DNA of 64,000 bases from contig NZ_JBCNLP010000001.1 in NCBI RefSeq assembly GCF_039595395.1, positions 3,968,001-4,032,000 of the forward strand. Direction: 5' to 3'. This document shows, piece after piece, positions 1 to 6,899 of this stretch (the first letter of the stretch is position 1; every line of letters begins with the position of its first letter). Below the pieces are notes generated by a model. The model ran no database searches. It was not told where the DNA came from and saw nothing but the letters and a program-made list of their open reading frames with translations. The translations under genes were made by a program, and so were the position numbers. Source of the DNA: Novosphingobium sp. GTDB taxonomy: Bacteria; Pseudomonadota; Alphaproteobacteria; Sphingomonadales; Sphingomonadaceae.

Positions 1-719
1 TTGAGCAGCGTTTCCAGAGTCCACTTCAGGTGACCCAGATGGATGTCCTTGCCGATCACCAGACCTTCGATCTGATGGAACATCGGCGTGTGGGTGGCAT
101 CGGAATCGCTGCGATAGACGCGGCCCGGCGCGATGATGCGCAGCGGCTGGTTGCCGCCCGCCGCCAGCATGGCGCGGATCTGCACTGGGCTGGTATGGGT
201 GCGCAGCACCATCTCGCGGCCCTCTGCCGTCAGGTCGGGCAGATAGAAGGTGTCATGCATCGCGCGCGCCGGATGGCTCTCGGGCATGTTGAGCGCGGTG
301 AAATTGTGCCAGTCGTCCTCGATCTCCGGCCCGCTGGCGACGGCGAAGCCCAGATCGGCGAAGATCTCGGCCAGCTCGTCCATCACCTGGCTGACGGGGT
401 GGACGCTGCCCAATGGCGCCTCGGGCGCGGGCAGACTAAGGTCGATGGTCTCGGCGGCCAGCTTGCGCTCCAGCGCGGCGGCCTCCAGCTTGGCCTTGCC
501 TTCGGCCAGCGCATCGGTAACGCTGCTGCGCAAAGCCTGAATCGCCACGCCCTGCGTCTGGCGTTCTTCCGGGCTCATCGCGCCCAGCGTCTTCATCAGG
601 CCCGAGATCGAGCCTTGCTTGCCCAGAAACTCGACCCGCAGCGCCTCGAGAGCGTCGAGATCAGTCGCTGCGGCAATCTTGCCCAGCGCTTGCGTTCCAA
701 GAGCATCCAAATCGATCAT
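1..719 (-). CDS. pheS: Phenylalanine--tRNA ligase alpha subunit (partial, 3' end outside window)
   Basis: Catalytic alpha subunit of the cytoplasmic (alpha-beta)2 PheRS, which charges tRNA-Phe. About 239 residues are visible, starting at an ATG read from position 719. The N-terminal helical arm carries the usual EFLGKQGSISGLMKTLGAMSP block. The class II core begins around residue 100 with HPVSQVMDELAEIF and continues through the HTSPVQIRAM and GRVYRSDSDATHTPMFHQ blocks, all hallmarks of PheS. The gene runs off the left edge, and pheT would be expected beyond it. It lies downstream of rplT, as in many bacteria, but an AraC-type regulator gene sits between them. Identity is near certain; only the C-terminal third is unseen. 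Confidence 0.96.
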   Translation of the reverse strand, partial: MIDLDALGTQALGKIAAATDLDALEALRVEFLGKQGSISGLMKTLGAMSPEERQTQGVAIQALRSSVTDALAEGKAKLEAAALERKLAAETIDLSLPAPEAPLGSVHPVSQVMDELAEIFADLGFAVASGPEIEDDWHNFTALNMPESHPARAMHDTFYLPDLTAEGREMVLRTHTSPVQIRAMLAAGGNQPLRIIAPGRVYRSDSDATHTPMFHQIEGLVIGKDIHLGHLKWTLETLL

Positions 720-824
720 CAGCCTGTCCGGTATTGTGCGGGAGCGGAAAGCCCCCTGTTTCAGCCGGGCTCCTTAAGCCGCCCGGCCAGACAGCGCAAT
801 CCATTAGGGTCGGGCCTTTCCGCT

Positions 825-1721
825 TCAGCGTCCGCTGCCGCGCTGGCCATCGGGCGTATCGAGCGCCTGCATCGCCGCGCCCGCCAGCCGGGCGCGCTCG
901 TTGACGATAGCGTCGAGGATCGGATGCTCCAGCTTGCCATATTGGCGCGGGGTCATGCCCATGAACTCGCGGAACTCGCGCACGAATTGCGCCTGGTCGT
1001 GGTAATGCCCGTCAAGCGCGCCGATCCACTTGAGCGAAGGGTCGAGCATGTACTGCGAGAGACTGCGGATAAACCGCTGGCGCCGCAGCAGCAACTTGGG
1101 CGAGAAGCCGAAGGCCCGCGCGCAGGCCCGCTCCACCGTGCGGTCGCTGGCACCGACCCGCTCGGCCAGTTGCGAGACGGTGGAAACGTCGGGATCGACC
1201 AGCGCGGTGTGCACCGCCATGATCCGCTCCTCATCGGCCAGAGACTCGCCCGCGCGGCTCAGGAAATGGGCGGAGATGCGAGCCAGCTCGCCCTCCACAT
1301 CAGGCTCCGCCCCGAAGAGCGTGTCGGCCAGCGGGCGGAAGGCCGCGAAGGCCTCATGCTCCTGCCCATCGACCACCGCATCGGCCAGCGCATCGGCCGG
1401 AGCGGCGACGAACTTGGCCCAGCCCAGCGGCATCAGCCCGATGCCCCAGATACGGCACGTGCCGACCTCGAAGCGAAGCGCCCGGCCACTGGGACCGGTG
1501 GCCGCGAAATCGACCTTGTCGATCGCCTGACCAACATGATTTTCCGCCGACAGTCGCTCACCCGAATGGAAACGCAGATTGGCCCATTCCGGATGTAGGT
1601 AATCCACCGCGCGCCCACCTTCGGGCACGTCGATCTCGGCTAGGTAAAATGTCGTAAAATACCGACTCAGTTCAGCGGGGGGCCGAAAGAAACGAACTTG
1701 TACTTGGCAGGCGCGCGACAT
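825..1721 (-). CDS. AraC-family helix-turn-helix transcriptional regulator
   Basis: A 298-residue protein. The C-terminal part (about residues 185-285) matches an AraC/XylS DNA-binding domain: a first helix-turn-helix around SQLAERVGASDRTVERACAR, then FGFSPKLLLRRQRF and a second helix ending FREFMGMTPRQY. The N-terminal 180 residues should be the effector or dimerisation domain; I cannot assign a ligand. The ATG has a good ribosome site (AAGGAG). It is inserted between rplT and pheS, genes that are usually neighbours, and the rplT terminator lies upstream of it, so it is probably transcribed separately. Target unknown. Confidence 0.87.
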   Translation of the reverse strand: MSRACQVQVRFFRPPAELSRYFTTFYLAEIDVPEGGRAVDYLHPEWANLRFHSGERLSAENHVGQAIDKVDFAATGPSGRALRFEVGTCRIWGIGLMPLGWAKFVAAPADALADAVVDGQEHEAFAAFRPLADTLFGAEPDVEGELARISAHFLSRAGESLADEERIMAVHTALVDPDVSTVSQLAERVGASDRTVERACARAFGFSPKLLLRRQRFIRSLSQYMLDPSLKWIGALDGHYHDQAQFVREFREFMGMTPRQYGKLEHPILDAIVNERARLAGAAMQALDTPDGQRGSGR

Positions 1722-1800
1722 CCGAAAAACTCCTTGGTTTTTCTTATGACGCCTGCCGTGTCAGGATTTTCAACAAATTGCAACAAATTCAACAATAAGA

Positions 1801-1832
1801 AAAGGCGCCGATCCGGAGGGATCGACGCCTTT
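1801..1832 (-). terminator. Intrinsic terminator after rplT
   Basis: An inverted repeat with a GGCG/CGCC outer stem and a CGATCC/GGATCG inner stem lies about 50 bases past the rplT stop. Read on the minus strand it is followed by CTTTTCTTATTG. It separates the ribosomal transcript from the AraC-type gene. Confidence 0.75.
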
Positions 1833-1883
1833 GATCTTTTTTGCCAGCGGAAGCTGCCAAAGCAGCCCCCTCTGCCCTGCAAC

Positions 1884-2246
1884 TTACGCGGCGGGAAGAG
1901 CAGCCTTCGCCTGAGCGATGACGGCGGTGAACACGCCACCTTCGTTCATCGCCAGGTCGGCCATGGCCTTGCGGTCCAGCTCGATGCCAGCCAGCTTCAC
2001 GCCATGGATGAACTGCGAATAGGTCAGGCCTTCAGCGCGGACAGCCGCGTTGATACGCGTGATCCACAGGGCGCGGAAGGTGCGCTTCTTGATCTTGCGA
2101 TCGCGGTAAGCGTACTGACCGGCCTTTTCGACGGCCTGACGAGCGACGCGGATCGTATTCTTGCGGCGGCCGCGGTAACCCTTGGCCTGCTCCAGAATGT
2201 TCTTATGCTTGGCGCGGGTGGTAACACCCCTCTTGACACGTGCCAT
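1884..2246 (-). CDS. rplT: 50S ribosomal protein L20
   Basis: L20 binds 23S rRNA and is needed early in assembly of the large subunit; in several bacteria it also represses its own operon. The 120-residue product has the typical basic start MARVKRGVTTRAKHKNILEQ and the GYRGRRKN and FRALWITRINAA blocks, and matches the family length of about 118. It is preceded by GAGGAG and follows rpmI by 13 bases, so both are cotranscribed. Confidence 0.98.
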   Translation of the reverse strand: MARVKRGVTTRAKHKNILEQAKGYRGRRKNTIRVARQAVEKAGQYAYRDRKIKKRTFRALWITRINAAVRAEGLTYSQFIHGVKLAGIELDRKAMADLAMNEGGVFTAVIAQAKAALPAA

Positions 2247-2259
2247 ACTTCAGTACTCC

Positions 2260-2463
2260 TCAGTTCAGCCCGTAGGGCGCCCACTTCTTGATCACCTTCG
2301 CATCGGCGTCGGAGATCACTTCGGTGCCGCGGTTCTGGCGGATGTACTTGGCGTTATGGCTCATGAGGCGGTGACGCTTGCCAGCGACGCCGTGCTTCAC
2401 CTTGCCGGTGGCGGTGAGCTTGAAGCGCTTTTTCACGCCGCTCTTGGTCTTGAGCTTGGGCAT
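2260..2463 (-). CDS. rpmI: 50S ribosomal protein L35
   Basis: A small basic protein of the large ribosomal subunit. The 67-residue product begins MPKLKTKSGVKKRFKLTATG and carries the HNAKYIRQNRG stretch typical of L35. The usual partner infC is not upstream; the region beyond the start is non-coding and then palindromic, so rpmI is probably the first gene of its transcript. Its AAGGAG ribosome site has a perfect complement further upstream (separate entry). Confidence 0.97.
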   Translation of the reverse strand: MPKLKTKSGVKKRFKLTATGKVKHGVAGKRHRLMSHNAKYIRQNRGTEVISDADAKVIKKWAPYGLN

Positions 2464-2466
2464 TTT

Positions 2467-2615
2467 CGACTCCTTGCGTTCGCAGCTCGGTCAGCTCGCC
2501 GTGGCAGCCCTTGATGGCCAGGCGGGCCGACGAATCTCCGTGAAGAGACTCATCCGAGCCGGTTGAAGCGCGGGCCCTTACGGACAAAGCGTCGACTTGG
2601 CAAGCGAAGGAGTCG
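2467..2615 (-). promoter_or_regulatory. Possible rpmI leader with a sequestered ribosome-binding site
   Basis: On the minus strand, AAGGAGTCG (2475 to 2467), the ribosome site of rpmI, is perfectly complementary to CGACTCCTT (2615 to 2607), about 130 bases upstream in the presumed leader. In E. coli and Bacillus, L20 controls rpmI-rplT through long-range leader pairing, so this may be an analogous autoregulatory fold. The nine-base match is seen; the function is inferred. Confidence 0.4.
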
Positions 2616-2633
2616 GTTGCCTGCATTTTCAGC

Positions 2634-2718
2634 GCGGTGCCAGCCCTCTCCCCCGGCCCGGCTACCCTAACGGTGGTATCCTATGGGTGGCCGGGCCGGG
2701 GGAGAGGGCTGGCACCGC
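2634..2718. repeat. 29-bp perfect inverted repeat with 27-base loop
   Basis: Arms 2634-2662 and 2690-2718 are perfect reverse complements (arm starts GCGGTGCCAGCCCTCTCCCC). The loop lies at 2663-2689. Each arm is extremely GC-rich and could form a cruciform or a very stable RNA hairpin. It lies between the divergent rpmI and bfd genes. It does not belong to the dispersed element family described elsewhere in the window. Confidence 0.9.
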
Positions 2719-2719
2719 T

Positions 2720-2745
2720 AAAATCCGGCCCTTCCGCCGGATTTT
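2720..2745. terminator. Bidirectional terminator-like hairpin
   Basis: A perfect 10-bp stem, AAAATCCGGC (2720-2729) with GCCGGATTTT (2736-2745), and a six-base loop. The A and T tails make it plausible in both directions. It immediately follows the 29-bp inverted repeat and may insulate rpmI from bfd-bfr. The rest of the 400-base gap from 2464 to 2865 shows no coding signal. Confidence 0.5.
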
Positions 2746-2811
2746 CAAACAGACTCAAAACCCTACTCAGCTCACCGCAGTTTCTGCGAATGACATGCAA
2801 AAACCATTGCC

Positions 2812-2830
2812 AATGCGAACGCTTCGCATT
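2812..2830. promoter_or_regulatory. Palindromic operator candidate upstream of bfd (Fur/iron-type?)
   Basis: AATGCGAA-CGC-TTCGCATT is a perfect 8-3-8 palindrome, 35 bases before the bfd start. A related half site, TGCGAATGACATGCAA, lies just upstream. Its position before bfd-bfr suggests an iron-responsive operator (Fur, Irr or IscR class); the sequence alone does not say which. Confidence 0.45.
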
Positions 2831-2865
2831 AGAGAGGGCCCAACACCTGATCTGCGGGCCATGCC

Positions 2866-3042
2866 ATGTATATCTGCATCTGCAATGCCATTCGTGAAAA
2901 AGACCTGCGCTGCGCCGCGCGTTGCCAGGGCGGCGACGCCGAAACGCTGTATGAAGCGATGGGCCATACCCCTCGCTGCTGCCAGTGCCTTCACGATGCC
3001 GATGTGATTGTGGCCAATGAAAGGGCGTCCGTCGCGGTCTGA
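2866..3042 (+). CDS. bfd: Bacterioferritin-associated ferredoxin-like (2Fe-2S) protein
   Basis: A 58-residue protein starting MYICICNAIREKDLRCAARC and ending ASVAV. The BFD-type [2Fe-2S] cysteines are visible: the C-x-C pair (C4, C6) near the N-terminus and the later CCQC group (C38, C39, C41) in PRCCQCLHDAD. Bfd delivers electrons to bacterioferritin so that stored iron is reduced and released. bfr follows 149 bases downstream on the same strand, which is the classical pairing. The gene is short but the motif match is strong. An iron-type palindrome lies upstream. Confidence 0.88.
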   Translation: MYICICNAIREKDLRCAARCQGGDAETLYEAMGHTPRCCQCLHDADVIVANERASVAV

Positions 3043-3191
3043 GGGGCGGACCTTCCCCCTCATAACGCTCTGAGATTCCAGCAGGGTGGATCGCTCCGCC
3101 CTGTTTTGTCGTGCCCGCAGCTTGCCCTTATCGGTCAACAGGTTCATAGCCCGGTCAACCCACCGCACCGCATTCCTGTTGGAGACACACC

Positions 3192-3674
3192 ATGAAGGGT
3201 GACGAAAAGGTCATCGAATATCTGAACAAGGCGCTCTACAACGAGCTGACCGCGATCAATCAGTATTGGCTGCATTATCGCCTGTTCGATCACTGGGGCA
3301 TCCATAAGCTGGCCCAGTTCGAGCGCCACGAATCGATCGACGAGATGAAGCACGCCGACAAGCTCGCCGACCGCATCCTGTTCCTCGACGGCCTGCCCAA
3401 CTTCCAGCACCTGGGCCGCCTGCGCGTGGGCGAGAACACCGAGGAAATCATCAAGGCCGACCTGGCGCTTGAGATGGACGCGATTCCCCTGCTGAAGGAA
3501 GCCATCGAATATTCGGAAAGCGTGCGCGACTTCATCAGCCGCGACCTGTTCCAGAAGATCCTCGAAAGCGAGGAAGAGCATGTCGACACGCTGGAAACCC
3601 AGCTCGACATGATCGCCAACATGGGCATCCAGAACTACATCCAGCTCAACAGCGAACCCGCTCAGGAAAGCTGA
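3192..3674 (+). CDS. bfr: Bacterioferritin
   Basis: A 24-meric haem-containing iron-storage protein that oxidises Fe(II) and stores it as a mineral core. The 160-residue length fits the family. All ferroxidase ligands are present at canonical positions: E18, E51, H54, E94, E127 and H130. Y25 and the haem ligand M52 are also conserved. The start has a GGAGA ribosome site eight bases upstream. It follows bfd, its reductase partner, and is probably controlled by iron through the palindrome before bfd. Downstream lies half a copy of the dispersed hairpin element. Confidence 0.97.
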   Translation: MKGDEKVIEYLNKALYNELTAINQYWLHYRLFDHWGIHKLAQFERHESIDEMKHADKLADRILFLDGLPNFQHLGRLRVGENTEEIIKADLALEMDAIPLLKEAIEYSESVRDFISRDLFQKILESEEEHVDTLETQLDMIANMGIQNYIQLNSEPAQES

Positions 3675-3734
3675 AGCCCTGATGCCGGTGTCGGGGTGCC
3701 AGACCTCGGGCACCGGTAGGGTTTAAAAGGATAG

Positions 3735-3805
3735 ATGCGAGGGGGTTACCCCCTCGCGCTCCCATAACGTCTCCCGACGCAATGGCAGTGGCCCCCAACC
3801 GGGCG
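3735..3805 (+). repeat. Dispersed hairpin element, copy 1 (left half only)
   Basis: The left hairpin GCGAGGGGG-TTA-CCCCCTCGC (3737-3757) is followed by GCTCCCATAACGTCTCCCGACG and a GGCAGTGGC block shared with copies 2, 6 and 7. The right half is missing; the element stops at the end of the neighbouring minus-strand gene. It lies between convergent bfr and the cyclotransferase gene. Confidence 0.85.
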
Positions 3806-3811
3806 CCTGAC

Positions 3812-4231
3812 CTAGCCGCCGCGATAAGAGGTCTCGCCGCTCCGCGCGAGGAAAGCGGCAAAATCCCCATCTTCCAGCGCCACGGCGCCCGCAGGCAACG
3901 CGCCCTGCCAGACATAGGCTTGCGCCCGCACCGCTCCCGAAGCCAGCGTGACCGTGATCGGCAAGCGCCGATAAGCCTCACCCTCATAGCGATCCATCGC
4001 CGCCAGCATCGCCACATCGAAGATTGCCAGCGGGCGATGCAACATCCCCGTCACCCTGCCCTCACCCGGCAGCAATGCGGGATACCAGCCCTCAGGGTCA
4101 GGAACCGCCCAGAGGCGCCCCTGCGCCCAGCCCTTCTCCCCTTCCGCCAGCGCCGTATGCCATACGCGCGCCAGCGGATGGTCGATCCCCGCCATCAAAG
4201 TGCCATAGAAAAAGAAGGCAGGCGGGATCAT
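3812..4231 (-). CDS. Gamma-glutamylcyclotransferase-like (GGCT/AIG2) family protein
   Basis: A 139-residue protein whose N-terminus carries FFYGTLMAG, the substrate-binding YGTL motif of the GGCT/AIG2 fold. The conserved acid is in the DRYEG(E)AYRR segment around residue 82. Family members act on gamma-glutamyl amines or amino acids; the substrate cannot be named from sequence. I chose the ATG at 4231 over a TTG three bases upstream. It follows the phosphatase gene by 30 bases and is the last gene of the prs-cyclase-phosphatase run. Confidence 0.82.
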   Translation of the reverse strand: MIPPAFFFYGTLMAGIDHPLARVWHTALAEGEKGWAQGRLWAVPDPEGWYPALLPGEGRVTGMLHRPLAIFDVAMLAAMDRYEGEAYRRLPITVTLASGAVRAQAYVWQGALPAGAVALEDGDFAAFLARSGETSYRGG

Positions 4232-4261
4232 CAACCCCGCACTCCCTGCTTCAAGGGGCCA

Positions 4262-5062
4262 TCAATGGTGATGGCCGCCCATCAGCGCCTCGACCACATC
4301 GTCCTGCCGCGCCGGATCGCCCAGCGCCAGCACATGGCCGCTCGATCCGACATGCAGCGGATCGCCATTCCAGTCGCACATCAGGCCACCCGCGCCTTCC
4401 ACCACCGGAACCAGAGCAGCCCAGTCATGCAGGTTGAGGTTCGCCTCACAGACGATATCCAGATGACCGCTCGCCAGCATGGCGTAATTGTAGCAGTCGC
4501 CGCCCATCACCATGCGGCGATAATCGGTCTTGCTGGCCAGCTGCATGAAATGGTCGCCATCATGCTGGCTGAAATAATGCGGCCCGGTGGTGGCGATGGT
4601 CGCATCGGCCAAGGTGCGGCAGGAACGCGTCTTCACCGGCTGGCCATTGAACAGCGTCGGCTTGCCCGAGGCGCCGATCCAGCGCTCCCCCGCGATAGGC
4701 TGGTCGATCACGCCCATCACCGGCCAACCCTCGACCACCAATGCGATCAGCGTGCCGAAGATCGCGCGCCCGGCCAGAAAGCCTGCCGTGCCATCGATGG
4801 GGTCCAGCACCCAGCTACGGCCCGAGGTGCCCTCATCCGTACCGAACTCCTCGCCGATCACCGTGTCCTGCGGGCGTTCAGCCTTGAGAATGCGGCGCAT
4901 GGCCTCCTCGGCGGCGCGGTCTGCAAGCGTTACCGGGCTGGCATCGGCCTTGCGCTCGGTGGCGACGCCGCTGCGGAAATGGGGGCGGATCGCCTCGCCA
5001 GCCGCCTCGGCCAGGCGCTGGGCAAGGGCAATATCGTCATCGAGTCGAAGAATGGGGGGCAT
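4262..5062 (-). CDS. Inositol monophosphatase-family phosphatase (histidinol-phosphatase type)
   Basis: A Mg-dependent phosphatase of the IMPase/FIG fold, 266 residues. Metal-binding motifs are present: GEE at about 70-72, DPIDGT at 87-92, and the late LHDWAA aspartate. Similar proteins in alphaproteobacteria act as HisN histidinol-phosphatase or as inositol-1-monophosphatase; sequence alone does not separate these. The ATG at 5062 follows a GCAGGA ribosome site; an upstream TTG at 5083 is less likely. The C-terminus ends GGHHH. It lies just downstream of the cyclase gene in the same direction, probably in one operon with prs. Confidence 0.85.
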   Translation of the reverse strand: MPPILRLDDDIALAQRLAEAAGEAIRPHFRSGVATERKADASPVTLADRAAEEAMRRILKAERPQDTVIGEEFGTDEGTSGRSWVLDPIDGTAGFLAGRAIFGTLIALVVEGWPVMGVIDQPIAGERWIGASGKPTLFNGQPVKTRSCRTLADATIATTGPHYFSQHDGDHFMQLASKTDYRRMVMGGDCYNYAMLASGHLDIVCEANLNLHDWAALVPVVEGAGGLMCDWNGDPLHVGSSGHVLALGDPARQDDVVEALMGGHHH

Positions 5063-5087
5063 CAGAAGGCATCCTGCTCGCAAAAAG

Positions 5088-5753
5088 TCAGCCGGGGATC
5101 ACCGCATGAGCACGCACGGGGAAAGTCCCCATGCCCTTCACGCGGGGCGGCGGCGCGTTGAAGACAAAGCCTTCATCGGGCAGAGCGTCAAGCCCGGTCA
5201 GATGCTCGACGATGGGAATTCCGGCGCGCAGCAGGATGCTGTGGACGGGCCGTGCCTTCCCTGCGGTGTCATCGATGTTGTGGGAATCGATCCCCACCAG
5301 CGCCACACCGGAATCGCGCAGGAAGGTGGCGCCCTCGGCGGTGAGGAAGGGATGGCCCGCAAGGTAAGTCTCGCTGCGCCAGTGCCTGTCCCATCCGGTG
5401 TGGACCAGCACAGCCTTGCCCTTCACATCCAGCCCGGCAAAAGCCTCCGGCCCGATGGCGGGGCCTTCATGGCGCACCACCAGACCGGGCAGGTTGGTCA
5501 CCTGCTCCAGCCCCACGCCGCACAGATCGGCGCCATCGGCCCAGCGATGGAAGGGCGTGTCGAGATAGGTGCCGGTGTTGGCCACCATATCGATCCGCCC
5601 GATCTGGAAGGTGGTGTCGCCCTCATACAGCCCCAGCGAGGCCTCGCGCGCCAGAAAGTCGCAGATCACCGGGCCGGGCACGCCCTTATAGGTGACCATG
5701 CCCTCTTCAATCACATGGTTCAACTCAACCAGACGCTGCGTCGAACCATTCAT
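5088..5753 (-). CDS. Cyclase-family (kynurenine formamidase-like) hydrolase with altered metal motif
   Basis: A 221-residue member of the cyclase/KynB fold, whose well-known members hydrolyse N-formylkynurenine. The family's metal motif HxGTHxDxPxH appears here as NTGTYLDTPFH at residues 59-69: the first histidine is Asn and the second is Tyr, while D65, P67 and H69 are kept. A second conserved stretch, GIDSHNIDD, is present near residue 154. It starts 12 bases after the prs stop, so it is probably cotranscribed with prs. The substrate is unknown, and the changed ligands argue against simply calling it arylformamidase. Confidence 0.8.
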   Translation of the reverse strand: MNGSTQRLVELNHVIEEGMVTYKGVPGPVICDFLAREASLGLYEGDTTFQIGRIDMVANTGTYLDTPFHRWADGADLCGVGLEQVTNLPGLVVRHEGPAIGPEAFAGLDVKGKAVLVHTGWDRHWRSETYLAGHPFLTAEGATFLRDSGVALVGIDSHNIDDTAGKARPVHSILLRAGIPIVEHLTGLDALPDEGFVFNAPPPRVKGMGTFPVRAHAVIPG

Positions 5754-5764
5754 GATTGTTTTCC

Positions 5765-6700
5765 TTAGTCAAAAAGGCTGGATACCGAGCTTTCGTCAGC
5801 GATACGGCGCATCGCCTCGCCGATCAACGGGGCGATGGTCAGGATACGGATGCGGTCGGAATCGCGGGTGGCTTCGGTGGCCAGAATGGAGTCGGTGATC
5901 ACCAGCTCCTTGAGCGCGGAATTGGTCACGCGGCTGACGGCGGCGCCGGTCAGCACGCCATGGCTGATGTAGGCGGTGACGCTGGCCGCGCCCGCATCCA
6001 TCAGCGCCTGAGCCGCGTTGCACAGCGTGCCGCCCGAATCGATGATGTCATCGATCATGATGCAGGTGCGGCCCTTCACATCGCCGATGATGTTCATCAC
6101 CTCGCTCTGGCCGGGCTTGTCGCGACGCTTGTCGACGATCGCCAACGGAGCGTTGTTGAGGCGCTTGGCCAGCGCGCGGGCGCGCACCACGCCGCCCACG
6201 TCGGGCGAGACGACCATCAGCTCACCATCGCCATAGCGGGCCTGAATGTCGGCGGCCATGGTGGGGGCGGCATAGAGATTGTCGGTCGGGATGTCGAAGA
6301 AGCCCTGGATCTGCCCGGCGTGCAGATCGACCGCCAGCACGCGGTCGGCGCCCGCCGTGGTGATCAGATTCGCCACCAGCTTGGCCGAGATCGGGGTGCG
6401 CGGTCCGGGCTTGCGGTCCTGACGGGCATAGCCGAAATAGGGCATCACCGCGGTGATCCGCTTGGCCGAGGCGCGGCGCAGCGCATCGATGCAGATCAGC
6501 AGCTCCATCAGATTGTCGTTCGTCGGATAGCTGGTCGACTGGACGACGAAGACATCCTCGCCGCGCACATTCTCGTTGATCTCGACGAAGACTTCCTCGT
6601 CGGCGAAACGGCGCACGCTGGCGTTGGTCAGCGGGATTTCCAGATAGGCGGCAATGGCACGGGCCAGAGGCAGGTTGCTGTTGCCGGTCATGATCTTCAT
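5765..6700 (-). CDS. prs: Ribose-phosphate pyrophosphokinase
   Basis: Makes PRPP from ribose 5-phosphate and ATP for nucleotide, His and Trp synthesis. The 311 residues match the family length with start MKIMTGNSNLPLARAIAAYL. The flexible loop YARQDRK is at 91-97, the metal region with VDLHAGQIQGFFDIP around 124-138, and the PRPP-binding loop DDIIDSGGT at 217-225. The ATG at 6700 is preferred because upstream codons lack similarity to the family. It heads a minus-strand run with the cyclase, phosphatase and GGCT-like genes. Confidence 0.97.
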   Translation of the reverse strand: MKIMTGNSNLPLARAIAAYLEIPLTNASVRRFADEEVFVEINENVRGEDVFVVQSTSYPTNDNLMELLICIDALRRASAKRITAVMPYFGYARQDRKPGPRTPISAKLVANLITTAGADRVLAVDLHAGQIQGFFDIPTDNLYAAPTMAADIQARYGDGELMVVSPDVGGVVRARALAKRLNNAPLAIVDKRRDKPGQSEVMNIIGDVKGRTCIMIDDIIDSGGTLCNAAQALMDAGAASVTAYISHGVLTGAAVSRVTNSALKELVITDSILATEATRDSDRIRILTIAPLIGEAMRRIADESSVSSLFD

Positions 6701-6899
6701 CGCGCGGAGCCCTTTGTGTCCAGAACGTCGTGGCGATTCCAGCCGGGGAAACCGCCGCAGGGGATGCTTTGCGCGCCCCCTTAACCGAAGGTCATACGAA
6801 TGCAACATCCGCCTTGAGCCAAAGCGCCCTTTTGAGCCACTTCGCGCCAAGGGGTGGCAGACAGGACACGCCCGGAGCTTCGCGCCCTGCCCTCACACC

